Position numbers and translations under genes: made by a program. The notes below the pieces were generated by a model. That model was not told the DNA's origin. It was given only the letters and a program-made list of their open reading frames with translations, and ran no database searches. Source: Megalobrama amblycephala (Eukaryota; Chordata; Actinopteri; Cypriniformes; Xenocyprididae). From it: a stretch of DNA of 64,000 nt. This document shows, in pieces, positions 21,482 through 33,215 of the stretch. The stretch lies in NCBI RefSeq assembly GCF_018812025.1, contig NC_063045.1:60991839-61055838 (forward strand), in the 5' to 3' direction. How positions within the stretch are numbered: position 1 is the first letter of the stretch; each line of letters opens with the position of its first letter.

Positions 21482-22173
21482 TTCCAGCTCACTGAGCCAG
21501 TGGAAAGAAAAGCCTTATGCCTGCGTTAACATTTCTGTCATTCATACACAGAAGTGCAAAATTTAAGATGTGCAACTTAAATCTTGCATGAGGCTGTTGC
21601 TTTTGGGGCCGTCATGAGCGCCATGTGGAAGAGAGCGTTTAAAGGCTGTGGATTTGAGGTCAGTGTGTCTCTGTGATTGCTTTATGATGCACGCGTGACG
21701 TGTGTTTAGTAGTGATGCCACTTTTTCACCTTCCAGTCTGAGATGTTTTGGAGGAAGATACCAAGATTTTTGCCCTTTGTTTTTCTCACTTTGTTCCTAA
21801 AATTTAAAAAAAGTTCAAGCATTCCTGCACTATATAACACGTATGCACATTTTTTATAAACAGTGTATCACACAATGCAACGTGTTTGACTTGATACACC
21901 ACTAAAGCACATATTATTTAATGAGACTTCCAAAAGTAAAGTCCTTTTTTACTCAATATTGGATTAAAAATGCAAAATAAGTTTATTTTTAAGATGCTTT
22001 GCTCTACGCATTTGAAAAGATTGTGAAATAACGAAGTGTTTGTTTTTTAAATATAATGCAGTATTTCATAAGTAGCAAGCTCATGTGATGCAAATAATTT
22101 CCCAGAAATTCTGCATATTATGCAAGTTTTCTCAAATATTATTTTAGACATGTTTATTATTTTTAATTTTGCA
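21482..22173. other. Intron sequence, no specific feature
   Basis: Moderately AT-rich intron DNA. The first ~250 bases are repeat-poor; the rest is AT-rich with no recognisable ends. Confidence 0.4.
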
Positions 22174-22637
22174 TTAGTTCACTTCAGAATTCAAATTTCC
22201 TGATAATTTACTCACCCCCATGTCATCCAAGATGTTTGTCTGTCTTTCTTCAGTCGAAAAGAAATGAAGGTTTTTGAGGAAAACATTCCAGGATTTTTCT
22301 CCATATAGGGGACTTCACTGGGGTTCAACGGGTTGAAGGTTCAAATGTCAGTTTCAGTGCAGCTTCAAAGAGCTCTACATGATCCCAGACGAGGAATAAG
22401 AGTCTTATCTAGAGAAACCATCGGTCATTTTCATAAAAAAATTAAAAAATTATATACTTTATAACCATAAATGCTCATCTTGCACTGCTCTGTGCATTGA
22501 GGAAATCCTGGACTGTTTTCCTCAAAAACCTTCATTTCTTTTCAACTGAAGAAAGAAAGACATGAACATCTTGGATGACATGGGGGTGAGTAAATTATCA
22601 GTATATTTTAATTCTGAAGTGAACTAATCCTTTAAAT
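22174..22637. mobile_element. Foldback MITE (TTAGTTCACTTCAGAATT termini)
   Basis: The left arm (22174-22270: TTAGTTCACTTCAGAATTC, TACTCACCCCCATGTCATCC) is inverted at the right end (about 22520-22637: GGATGACATGGGGGTGAGTA, CTGAAGTGAACTAATCC). About 460 bp, non-coding. A familiar cyprinid non-autonomous DNA transposon. Confidence 0.8.
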
Positions 22638-23440
22638 CAGATCAGTATGGTCTAATTGGCAATAAACGCTACGTTTTCCCGAGCAGCTTTGAGAAGTCAG
22701 ATTGACAGTAAGCCTACAGATTTGCACCATGTATTGAAAGTTAGCGCTCCACCCACAATGCTCTTTGATGTAGTTTGTGGTGGAGGGCGTAAGCTGTGCT
22801 CTCTGCTGCAGGGTCTGTGCTGTACAGTATTAGACTGTAGTTTTCTTCACACGCCACATACTTCAGTTAAAATGGTTGCTTAAGCATGTCACCAAGAGCT
22901 TGATTACTAGCATTACCAGTCAAATAAAAGCCTAGCGATTCATTCTTGTGGAATTCGGCCGTTACAGAGATGTGGATGGCTACGTTGCGAAATATCACAT
23001 CATTTGAAGTTTAGCCTGAATGTTACATTCCAAACTACTACTGTGGCCCAAAGCACTCAATTTCAGGAAAGGGGAAACTAGAAAACAAATAAAGCTGTTA
23101 TCCTACTAGTTTGGCTCTTTTTAACTGACAGGTTGACTCTTTGTGTGTTCAACAATGCAAAGATGGAGGATTCTGATATTGAACAAGCTTATTTCTTTCG
23201 TATGAGCTCAGAGGTTGTTATCGTAATGATGTGATGAGCATTTAAGTGATGTTGGTCAGAATAAAGTGGACTTGCTGGGCATCTTCATATTTCTTTCTGT
23301 CCTTTTTCACTTCCCAATTAAGATAGGAAGCTTTTATAGTACAAAAAAAGATGCATTAGGTGTGTAATCGATGCCTTGTGTTTTAGTGTTCTCATGCTTC
23401 CATAGAGAATAATGGGAAATATAGTTAGTTTTGCTTTGAA
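22638..23440. other. Intron sequence, no specific feature
   Basis: Includes a 75-codon plus frame (22656-22883) without recognisable features. Otherwise unremarkable. Confidence 0.4.
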
Positions 23441-24857
23441 ACTAGGGATGCACGATATATCGGCCACCATCTTGGTATCAACGATATATGTTGATTTTTA
23501 ATGTTATCGTTATCGGTCCAATAAGAAAACTTGGTCGATTATATTAAAGCCGATAATTAATGGATTATTTCCTTCAGCTGAGACACTTCAGATGTTCATC
23601 ATGATGGTTTTGAATTGCTTGAAATATGATTGAAATCACTTCTAAACGGAAAATACAGTGCAATGTACAGCGCAAGTCTGTCATATCGGCTACATAATAT
23701 TATAATGAGAACATTATAATTGTGTGCTTGGGACATGGCTTTTAATGGTGAGACTTTTGTTTTTGTAATCAGGCTCTCAAAAATTATATACATTTTTTTT
23801 TAGTTAGATTTATTGGCCAATATATCGGTTATCGGCTTTCAAACATAAATGATTATCGGTTATCGGCACTGGGTGATATACGTTGATTTTTAAATATAAA
23901 ATCATTTAGATTTTGCATTTAGATTTATCTGCCAATATATCGGTTATCAGCTTTCAAATATAACTAATTATCGGTTATAGGTATCGGCCAATATATGTTG
24001 ATTTGGGACATGGATTTAATGGTGAGACTTTTGTTTTTGTAATCAGGCTCTCAAAAATTATGTAAAAATTTGGATTTAGATTTATCGGCCAATATATCGG
24101 TTATCGGCTTTCAAATATAAAGAATTATCGGTTATCGGTATCAACCAAAATTGTCATATTTGTGCATCTCTACTTAAAACTAGGGATGCACAATATATCG
24201 GCCACCATATCGGTATACAATAAGAAAATTTGGCATTAAAGCTGATAAATAATGGATTATTTTCTTCAGCAGAGACACTTCAGATGCAAAACTGTCTGCT
24301 ATGATGGTTTTGAATTACTTGAAATATGATTGAAATCACTTCAAAAAGGAAAATGCAGTGCAATGTACAGCGCAAGTCTGTCATATCGGCTGCATAATAT
24401 TATAATGAGAACATTATAATTGTGTGTTTGGAACATGGCTTTAATGGTGAGACTTTTGTTTTTGTAATCAGGCTCTCAAAAATTATGTAAAAATTTGGAT
24501 TTAGATTTATCGGCAAATTTATCGGTTATCGGCTTTCAAATATAAAGAATTATCGGTTATCGGTATCGACCTAAATTGTCATATTTGTGCATCTCTACTT
24601 AAAACTAGGGATGCACAATATATCGGCCACCATATCGGTATCCGATAAGAAAATTTGGCACTAAAGCCGATAAATAATGTATTATTTTCTTCAGCTGAGA
24701 CACTTCAGATGCAAAACTGTCTGCTATGATGGTTTTGAATTGCTTGAAATATGATTGAAATCACTTCTAAAGAGGAAAATACAATCGGCTTTCAAATATA
24801 AAGAATTATCGGTATTGGACAAAAGTTAATATCGGTGCATCCCTACTTAAAACCCGG
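23441..24857. repeat. Tandem cluster of a TATCGG-rich mobile element (three units)
   Basis: Units start with AACTAGGGATGCAC(A/G)ATATATCGG at about 23440, 24178 and 24603, and the cluster closes with the inverted end GGTGCATCCCTACTTAAAAC (about 24836-24855). Inside, TTATCGGCTTTCAAATATAA recurs many times. The GGGATGCAC/GTGCATCCC ends are an inverted pair, so this is a transposon family that multiplied locally in tandem. No coding sequence. Confidence 0.7.
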
Positions 24858-25090
24858 CTAAATTAGTGATATTTTCTGGCAAACTCATGATCATGATCAA
24901 TATCGATCAGCTTGATTTCTAGGATTTGTCATTATATAGGCTATTATATTGTCGTTTTATGAATTTGCATTTTATTTTAATAGCTGTCAAAAACTGCTAA
25001 AATTGTATTTTTCTTTTTGTTTTATAAGGTGAGTTCAGAGTGTTAAATTGCACATAATCATTTTGATTATTAATATAAGTAGATTTAACC
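24858..25090. other. AT-rich intron spacer
   Basis: No specific feature seen. Confidence 0.4.
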
Positions 25091-26330
25091 ATTTATTGAA
25101 CTTTGATGTCTTATTCGCCATCTTATAGAAGAAATTAACGACTTGAGGCTGTACATGCAAGGATTTTACCCTAGTAAAGGGTGTTTGCTGCCGTGGCAAA
25201 ATCACCGAAACTCATATCTCAAACTCCTTCATGAGATAAATGAAGTGCATACAGTAAGCAAGTCATTTTCTGTAGCGTTTGACCTTTTTCTGGAGGATTG
25301 TAGTGTTTCTCCGTATGGCGAAATCTGTTTGCACTTCAGTCTGAGAGTCAAGTATCTGGAGAGGATCAAGGAGTTTGACTTCCTCTCGACAGGATCACGG
25401 CACAATGACAGGCTGCCCTTTTATCATTATATAATAGTCGCCCTCCTTGTTTCGGTGTTATTTTTGAAGCCTAAAGCAAGACGTTGCCCAGTAGCCACTT
25501 TCAGAGCGTGATTGACTGGAATGTGCTCCACTTCCCAACATCTACATACTTGAGCAGCATCCAGTGCCCTGGAAGGCTGGCGTTCCTTTCTGGGTGGAGT
25601 TTGGTCACAAGGCCCTGAGCCTTCTTTAAATGAATAACACCACTATCGATTGGAAAATAATTTTTTTTTGCATTGCAACCTTTGCATTTTTCGCTCTGCT
25701 TTTATAATGGAGATGCATTGGAATTTTCAGTGTTCTAGTCCTTACTTTTTACATATGTTGACAACTGGCTGTTGCTTTTGCATGCATACGGCCAAGCCGT
25801 CGTCTTTGTTCTTCAGTTTAAGATCCATATGCGGCCCATCTGTGCATATGGTGTTGTCATATTAAGTTTGACTGCCCAGCGAATACCTTTTGAATCTCAC
25901 TCTCCATTATTAATCATCATAGAGGTTATAGTTCTGCTCCTCATTGAATTCTCCAGAATCGGCACCAAAGCCCTCGTCTGTGAACATCATGAAGCTATCG
26001 GTGTTTGTAGATGTTTTGGATTGTGTTCAGAGGAGCACAGGCTGAATGAAGACACACATTATTTCCCTTCATTGTCCGAATCAATACGTTCAGCTGAAGA
26101 TAATGGGTGATCATTCAAATGCACGGCAATAAACATTGCGTTTTGTGTTGAAAGGAGCTGATGATGTGTTTTCCAGTGCATTCATTGGGTGTTTATCAGC
26201 ATTACTTTCAATGCAAATGAAATTCAATGTTATTGTTACAGAATCAATTTTTACTCTAGTGGCGGTGATTGTCGAGTCTGTATCGAGCTGAAGTGGAGAG
26301 TTCAAGCACACAAACTTAAGGCTGGGGTCA
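25091..26330. other. Repeat-poor intron block, candidate enhancer(s)
   Basis: About 1.2 kb free of recognised repeats. It includes CTCTCCATTATTAATCATCA (about 25899-25918) and TTCATTGTCCGAATCAATAC. Plus-strand frames at 25143-25511 (122 codons), 25650-25865 and 25772-26110 (112 codons) overlap in different frames without domains, so coding is unlikely. Confidence 0.35.
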
Positions 26331-26627
26331 GTTATTTCAGAAGGTTATTCTTTAGTTTTCTTTCACAACTGCTGATTTTTCTTCTCGTCAGTTACTTATC
26401 TAAACAATACCCGATTTAATCGAGTACTTGTGATTTGTTACCGTTTAAAAAAAAAAAAAGACATATAGTTTGTTTCAGCAAGTGTTTATTAATTGACATC
26501 CCAATGTTTGCAACAGTTACGGGTTTCATTTTGTATTTAACGTGCAAAATAACATTGTAAATTGACATGCAACATTAATAACCTTAACATCCAAATATTT
26601 TGAATAAGTACGTACTTTGTGATCACT
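26331..26627. other. AT-rich intron spacer
   Basis: Contains an A-run near 26448-26459. No gene. Confidence 0.4.
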
Positions 26628-27126
26628 AAAAAAGTATGTTCTATAAGTATGAATGTAATCCAGACGTACTACATTCGCCATGTTGTCATTGTCATGTGAC
26701 CTTCCAGCTTCAGTTGCATCGCTTCACTGCCATTCACAAATCCTCCTCTGTGGCCTTATGGGATAGTATGTAAATAATGCATTATTATAAACATTTCAGA
26801 TAGTATATGCTACAGTCACATGACATCACATTGTGTGTTACTGCTTAATTTAGCAAGTGACAATCTGGTTCTCCTCTTTTAAAATATTATTTTGCATTCA
26901 TACAAATGCATTTTTGAAGACACATCAGTTGTTTATTAATAAAATAAAGGGTTTGTTAAACTGACTGCTGACTAATACTACTTCCTGTTCATTTGTCACA
27001 TGGGAAATGGAAGGCCAAGTTGAGTGCATTGCATTGTGATTTAGTGCCCAGTGCAGTGCCGTTTATTATGACAAAAATAGTAGTATGCCATCCGAGTATT
27101 CAGGAACTTTGCAAGCCATGCACAGT
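26628..27126. repeat. Probable interspersed repeat (AGTATG..CGTACTAC / ATAGTATG..)
   Basis: Begins AAGTATGTTCTATAAGTATG and closes around ATAGTAGTATGCCATCCGAG. Words such as CATGTGACCTTCCAGCTTCA and GTCACATGACATCACA are typical of a cyprinid DNA element. Boundaries approximate. Confidence 0.4.
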
Positions 27127-27128
27127 AT

Positions 27129-27631
27129 AGACTACCGGTCAAAGGGTTCGAATAATTAATGCTTATGCTCAGTTTTGTATCAGAAACCATGATACATTTT
27201 ATTTTTCAGTATTCTATGATGAATAGAAAGTTCAAATAGAATCTTTTGTAGCATTATAAATGTCTTTACTGTAACTTTTGATCAATTAAATGCGTGCTAG
27301 ATTAATATTTTGTAATCTTTTTAAAAAAAAAAAAAGCTTTTTAATGGTAGCGTGTCACGGTTTCCACAAAAATATGTTTTCAACATTGATGACAATCAAA
27401 AATGTTTCTTGAGCAGCAATATTAGAATGATTAGATCATGTGACACTGAAGACTGGAGTAATGATGCTGAAAATTCAGCTTTGATTGCAGAAATAAATTA
27501 AATTTTAGCATATATTCAAATAGAAAACAGCTATTTAGGATTGCAAAAATATATCTCAATATTACATATTTTGATGAAGCCTTGCTGAGCATATTATTCT
27601 GTAATTATTCCAAACTTTTGACCAGCAGTGT
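27129..27631. mobile_element. MITE family A, diverged copy
   Basis: Left end GACTACCGGTCAAAGGGTTC and right end CCAAACTTTTGACCAGCAGTG are degraded family-A termini. The core GTGACACTGAAGACTGGAGT is intact. An older copy than 3359-3804. Confidence 0.7.
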
Positions 27632-27689
27632 GCATGGTATATGCTATTCTCACACACTTCCCCTTTAAGAGATCTTCTGTACTAACCTT

Positions 27690-27959
27690 CAACATGCACT
27701 TGGAGCATGGGAAGTCTAAATATTATTAGCTCATTCTCTGGTTTGTTTCACAGGGAGGCGTTTGATGGAGGAGTGAGCGTCTTTAATTGCTTTTAGGGCC
27801 GCAGCTGTATGGGTTTTTTTGTTAGTTAATATTTAGTTAATCTCTAGACTCCAGACCTGCGGGAGAGTTTTCCAGCACCTCTTCATCCATCTTGCGCTGA
27901 TCTGTATTCCTCCAGCACCATTAACCTTCACCGAGGCGGGTGAGGAAGAGGGGGGCGAG
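27690..27959. other. Repeat-poor intron leading into a CpG-rich island
   Basis: Contains CTTTAATTGCTTTTAGGGCC and TTAGTTAATATTTAGTTAAT. No gene. Confidence 0.35.
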
Positions 27960-28420
27960 GAGTCGAGTTTGTGGGGGCAGGGATAGCGAGGACTCTCTCT
28001 GCTCTGTTTGTTTTCCATTACACGGCGTTACGCCCGCCCCGTTCTCCTGGCCTGCGTTCGCGCCAGACATCAGGGCTCACCGCAGGTCCATACGGCACCG
28101 GGCCCGATAAAAAGACTCGGAATTGGACCCGAACGCAGGGAATTACCTGGAAAGCCAGATTGCTTGTCCTGTCCCTAATCCAGGCTACAGCGAGTCCCTG
28201 GCAGCGAGTCTGGGTTTGGACGGATACCCCGAAGCGTGCTGACGCACAAACCGGCCGAGTCTCGCAGGGGGACCGGCCTTAAACGCAACGCAACCTCTCG
28301 CGCTCCATATGTTGAGGGACGGAGAGTGGGTTATTTGTCCCGAACCCTCCGCGAGTCCCTCGTTTCGAAGACCCGATCGGTCTTCATTATCTAGGCCCGC
28401 AGCTGAGACCTGGAAACGGC
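27960..28420. promoter_or_regulatory. Intronic CpG-rich island
   Basis: A sharp rise in CpG (CACGGCGTTACGCCCGCCCC, GACGCACAAACCGGCCGAGT) about 9 kb into intron 1, the only dense CpG cluster in the intron comparable to the promoter. It could be an alternative promoter, an enhancer or a methylation-protected site. A 103-codon plus frame (27971-28282) runs through it but has no recognisable domain and is expected by chance in stop-poor GC-rich DNA. Confidence 0.5.
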
Positions 28421-28740
28421 ATGGTGATGAATGAGACCTTTAAGTTCACATTAATAGCTAACTATTGCTCATAAGGAGCTTTAGATTGGCGCTCGCTGCT
28501 TGATTGGTGCGCCGCTCTCCGCTAATGTCTTTGTGTCTTTGAAGGGGACGGAGAGGCTCGGTGAGAGCGCTTCGAGTGCTTCGGTATGCATTTTTGGGTT
28601 GCTCAATGGCTGTTTGGAGGCCCCTGTGTGAAGAGCTGCAGGCTTTGACATGTAAAGTCCATTGAGGGATGTAAAGACATTGCAAATATAGACCCTAGAC
28701 ACTTCTGCCTCATCATGCAATCAATATTTCACCCCAAAAA
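28421..28740. other. Candidate conserved noncoding element
   Basis: Directly follows the CpG island. It is repeat-free and contains CACATTAATAGCTAACTATT and GCTTGATTGGTGCGCC. Two antisense frames (28458-28720) are overlapping shadows. Confidence 0.35.
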
Positions 28741-28944
28741 TCATTTACTCAAGTAGTCCACACAATGTTTTCTCGCTCCGCCGCAGCTCGAATATCTATT
28801 TTGCACATGCTCGTATTTATAATTGCCAGATTATCAGTGAATAATTGCTTAAGTTTAGGTGTTTTCTTCACACAAAGCTATAATATGAGTTCAGAAGAAT
28901 ATAGTCCCCCTGCTTAAATTTGTGATTTTTTTTTTTTTTTTTTT

Positions 28945-29765
28945 TAATAGTGATGAAAGCCAAAATATTAAATGTCACAGATGTATATTCACTATTCACT
29001 CAGATTTGAAGCCAAATTAGAGGGGTGTAAAAATTATTTTAGAAAGATGGCAGCAGCATTATTTCATTTTTACACAGAGATTGGTAGATCTATTAGTAAA
29101 ATCGATTGACTTTAGCAATCTTTGTTTCATTATATGCCAACGGTGACGGTTCAAAAATGGGAAAAAAGCACTTCTTGTGTGTTTTCGCCTCAAGTTTGCA
29201 TGCCTGTAACTCAAGAAGTATTAAAGATATCTTAATATCCTTTTAGATTCTGCTTCTTAACAAACTTTTCTTTTGGTATCTTCATTTTTGAGGCACTTCA
29301 ATCCCAGAGATGTGGACATGTTAATGAGGCTCCATGAGTAAATTGGTCAGAAACCAAATGTGGGTCACTGTGCATACAGCTAAAACTACTTTCTTTTAAA
29401 GAGGAATATCTGAACGAACAAATAATGTTGAAACTAGAACTCTATCTTGTGTTTTTCTATCATCTCAATTGCATCTGTGTGTGCCATAAATACTCCTTTT
29501 CCTAAGTTTGCATGCCTTTAACTCTAAAAGTATTCAAGATATCTTAATATCCTTCTAGATTCTCATTCTTAATAAACTTTTCTTTTGCAATCTTCATTTT
29601 TAAGGCTTTATATAGTTCAGTCCCATATATATTGGGACCCCAATGTGACTCCAAATTGTGAAATTTGACCCATTTTCAATTATCAAGAACCAAATGTAGG
29701 TAAACAGCTGATAGTTATTGTGTAAATATACATCTGTGACATTTAATATTTTGGCTTTCATCACG
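28945..29765. mobile_element. Unclassified ~820 bp transposon with ~40 bp inverted termini and an internal duplication
   Basis: Left end TGATGAAAGCCAAAATATTA (about 28952) and right end TAATATTTTGGCTTTCATCA (about 29744) are inverted over ~40 bases with only isolated mismatches. Inside, a ~95 bp segment starting AGTTTGCATGCCTGTAACTC (29194) recurs at 29505 with moderate divergence. No reading frame of note. I cannot name the family. Confidence 0.65.
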
Positions 29766-29901
29766 ATTTTTGTTTGTCTTTCTACAGAAAAAATATTAAC
29801 AAAAGCCGGGGAAGTTTATGAAAGTTGGTTGATTTGACAAGGAATGACCCTATAAGTGTTTTTTGATTTTTTTTTTTTTGATGACCGTATCCTTTTCTGG
29901 C

Positions 29902-30292
29902 CAAAAGTTTGGGGTCACTAAAGATTTAGATTTTGTAAAGAAATTAAGTACTTAATACTTTTAATTGACTTTACTTTTAAATAATGAACAGTTTTATTGA
30001 GAAAGGACTTCTTAATCTCATCAGAAGTGACATTTATAATGTTACAAAAGATTTCTATATTTTTTTCATTATTTCTTTTGAGCAAAGAATCCTGAAACAA
30101 ACATATCACAAAATAAAATTTCCACAAAAATATTAAGCAGCATAAATGTTCAGATTCAAATGAACATATAATCAAAAAGAAAAGTTTTTAATTGTAATAA
30201 TATTTGACAGAAAGCAGCCTTGTGAGCAGAAGAAACATCTTCAAAAACATTAAACAATCTCACAGACGCCGAACTTTTGAACGACAGTGTGA
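29902..30292. mobile_element. MITE family A, diverged copy
   Basis: Left end CAAAAGTTTGGGGTCACTAA, right end GCCGAACTTTTGAACGACAGTG, inverted. The interior is AT-rich and more diverged than other copies. The minus frame 29918-30175 is repeat sequence. Confidence 0.65.
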
Positions 30293-30830
30293 ATTTATTC
30301 TGTTCCATCATGTCATATTTATTGATTTAAGTCAGTGTTAATTAAGTATTCTCTAAAATAACAAATGCAGTGCTGTAGATTCTGCGGTCTAGTCGTGTGT
30401 CGTTACAGAAAGAGTGACTTGCACATTCTGACTAGTTTATAACCTCATAACCTCATTTTGTGCAGATGCAAGTTGCAATATTATGCTTATGTCATGTATA
30501 TATCTGATTAATCGCATATGTATAGTATTCATTTGGGGAATTAATTAGTAAAGTGCCTCAGTTTACCGGTTTCAAGCGGCTCAGTCCTCGTCATGGTCTA
30601 TGATTGCATTATTAGAAAAACTAGAACTATTGATTTTTCTTCTAAAGCATTGTTAATATTTTGCAGTGTTATTTTGAATATTTAAAGTAAAATGCCTGGC
30701 AAAACTCTGGACTACTGTGATTTTCTTGTATGTTCTCCTCGAGCTCTCCTTCAGTGTCTCACGATGGAAAGATATGAATACGGCCTGGTTTGAGGGCGAG
30801 TAAATAATCACGTGATTTAGATTTTTGGGT
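30293..30830. other. Intron sequence, no specific feature
   Basis: AT-rich intron. The end (about 30765-30845) resembles a degraded cyprinid repeat tail (GGGTGAACGCTCCCTTTAAA). Confidence 0.4.
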
Positions 30831-30845
30831 GAACGCTCCCTTTAA

Positions 30846-31425
30846 AGAGGCCAGCTGTGAGTGTTTCGAGGAGGAGCTCGATGCGGTACGTTTGAAGATG
30901 ATGATGGCGGGCTGTGACGAGGGGCTGTTATTTCCCTTTTCTCTTGTTTTTCTTCTCTTTGTCTAAGCGTGGTTAACCTGACCACGGAGCAGAGCTAGCA
31001 GCTGTGCTCCTGACGATCAGTTTCAAAAGCAAACCCGGGTCACCACTTATCCACCATTTCCTGCTGCAGCTCCCCCTTCTGGGACCCATGTGCTGGATAG
31101 ACTTACACACACACACACACCTCCTCCTTCCGTCTGCTCGCCGGCTTTAATGAGCTATGAAGAACAGGACGCTGAGAGTTTAACCTTCCCGTTCAAACGG
31201 CCCGTCTTTAGGTAAACAAAACAAATGCAGGCTCCTTCAGGGGCCGCACATGCTCACACAGGCCCTCCGTGCTCCGTTGTTGATCCAACGCCTCGCCCAT
31301 CTCCGTCTCACCCTTCAGCCGCCCTGGCGAGAAATGAGCGCCAGTGGGTGCAAGAACCAGAAGATCCTGAAGTCAAACAGGTTGAAAGCGATCACGAACC
31401 GCATGGCTGGTGTGTGTGAATTGAG
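30846..31425. other. Repeat-poor intron block, candidate regulatory DNA
   Basis: Contains GTGGTTAACCTGACCACGGA, AGCAGCTGTGCTCC and CGGCTTTAATGAGC, with a short (AC)n near 31106-31121. Two overlapping plus frames (31225-31528) look like chance. Confidence 0.35.
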
Positions 31426-31504
31426 CCTGCTTACTTTAAAGCATGTTTACAGTTTTGTGAATGATTCATCAGTTATTCACAAAAATGTGCTTGTTATTGT
31501 GGAT

Positions 31505-32561
31505 GTAGTCTCCAGAATGTGTCTGTGAAGTTTCAGCTCAAAATCCCCCACAGATCATTTATTATAGCTTGTCAAATTTGCCTCTATTTGGGTGTGAGCA
31601 AAAACACGCCGTTTTTGTGTGTGTCCCTTTAAATGCAAATGAGCTGCTGCTCCCGCCCCCTTTCCAGAAGAGGGCGGAGCTTTAACAGCTCAACAACAAC
31701 AAAGCTGGAGAATCTCACGCAGCCAAAATGAGGATTGTCAGTAACCTGGGCCCTATAATTTCCGCGATCGCGGAATCCATTCATAAAAGCGGAATTTACT
31801 ATAACGCGGAATGTCATGGAATTTGTCAAATTTTTGATAAATGAATTAAAAGCAGGTCAGTACACGTAAATTAAATCGCGATATAGACTAGTGACTGAAT
31901 ATTAAACCGCAAAAAGACTATTTAAACATGAATCCTGCATGTCTGTGTGACTGAAATGAATGATGCGGAAGCGCAGTTTCATTTACCTCACACACAATCG
32001 CGCAGGCGCACGCACGCTGAAGCATGTGCGACGCTCGCGGTGTTTTCGTCCTCCGTCGCCTCACTATATGAACGCACGAATTCATCTCCAGAGCTGCTCT
32101 GAAAGTCACTTCATCAGCATTTAACCGCTTCGTTTGAGAAAATTACCGTCACAGAGAAACTCAAAGCTCTAGGCAAACCGTCAAAATAAAAGTTTGATTT
32201 AACTTGACAGAAACATATTACTGTTGTACAGTAGAATTTAGGTAATTTAACAATAAATTATTGAAATATATTTTAAACAATAATCTCAGTGTTTCTCCCA
32301 TGTTTTAATTTTAACAGTAAAGCTCTGTTGTGCAGCACATTGAAGTTTAATTTCATGATTAAAAGATAAATTAAATGGTATGCGTTCATTTGATTGCCAG
32401 AAAAATTTAAATACACGACACAACAATTCTGTTTTTAAGAATTCAATTAATTAGACATGCTTTTCGATTATTAAAATGGAATTAAACCAATAAAATGGAA
32501 TCCAGAAAACAGAATTTGGTAAAAAAATAAAATTTGAGGGGAAAGAATAAAACGTAGGGCC

Positions 32562-32594
<33 letters not shown>

Positions 32595-32950
32595 TAATTT
32601 TTTTTTTTTTTTGTTAAACTTTTATTAAATTGTTGGTAAATTGGACAAGATTCATTATTTCAATAAATTAGACATGCTTTTTGATTACTAAAATTTAATT
32701 TAACCATTAAAATGGAGTCAAAAAATAAATAAAATGGAAAAAAACGGAATCCAGAAAAATTTAAACGGAAAAAACGGAATTTGGGGAAAAAATAAAACGG
32801 AATTTGGGAAAAAATAAGATGGATTTTATATGGCCCTAAGTAACGGTGTTCAGCCTTACATTGTTCAAACCGGAGTCGACACTGATGGAGAGACTCAGGA
32901 AGAAGTTACAACTTTTAGCGGATAAATTTATGTTGATTCAACTCATCGAC
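31505..32950. mobile_element. Interspersed repeat family C, copy split by a nested insert
   Basis: 31505-31746 and 32838-32950 together match the uninterrupted copy at 13340-13640. They are broken immediately after GTCAGTAAC and resume with AGTAACGGTGTTCAGCC. Confidence 0.75.
31747..32837. mobile_element. hAT-like non-autonomous element nested in family C
   Basis: An insert of about 1.09 kb beginning TGGGCCCTATAATTTCC and ending ATTTTATATGGCCCT, imperfect inverted termini. Flanks CAGTAACC (31739-31746) and AAGTAACG (32838-32845) fit an 8 bp duplication of the empty site CAGTAACG with one change in each, as expected for hAT elements. The interior repeats AAACGGAATTTGG words and holds poly(A)/poly(T) tracts near 32567-32613. 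Non-coding. Confidence 0.65.
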
Positions 32951-33215
32951 TAGCATGTGCCGTCATGTTCATCTTTTGTGCAAATCCAGCGTTAAGTTTG
33001 TTAAGCAGTCCGGCGTAAAATGACGACATGTCAACAACACTCTTCCTCTTCTTTTCCAGCTTTTTTACACTTGTTTTTAACTTGTTTATACTTAAAAACA
33101 GTGTAAAAATACTCATATTAAACCGTAATGCTTATGCAGTGTTGCTTTAATTAAATTTGTCTTGTTTTAAGGGTTTTTTGCATATGTCTTTCACAAAAAT
33201 GTGCTTGTTGTTGTA
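32951..33215. other. AT-rich intron spacer
   Basis: No specific feature. Confidence 0.4.
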
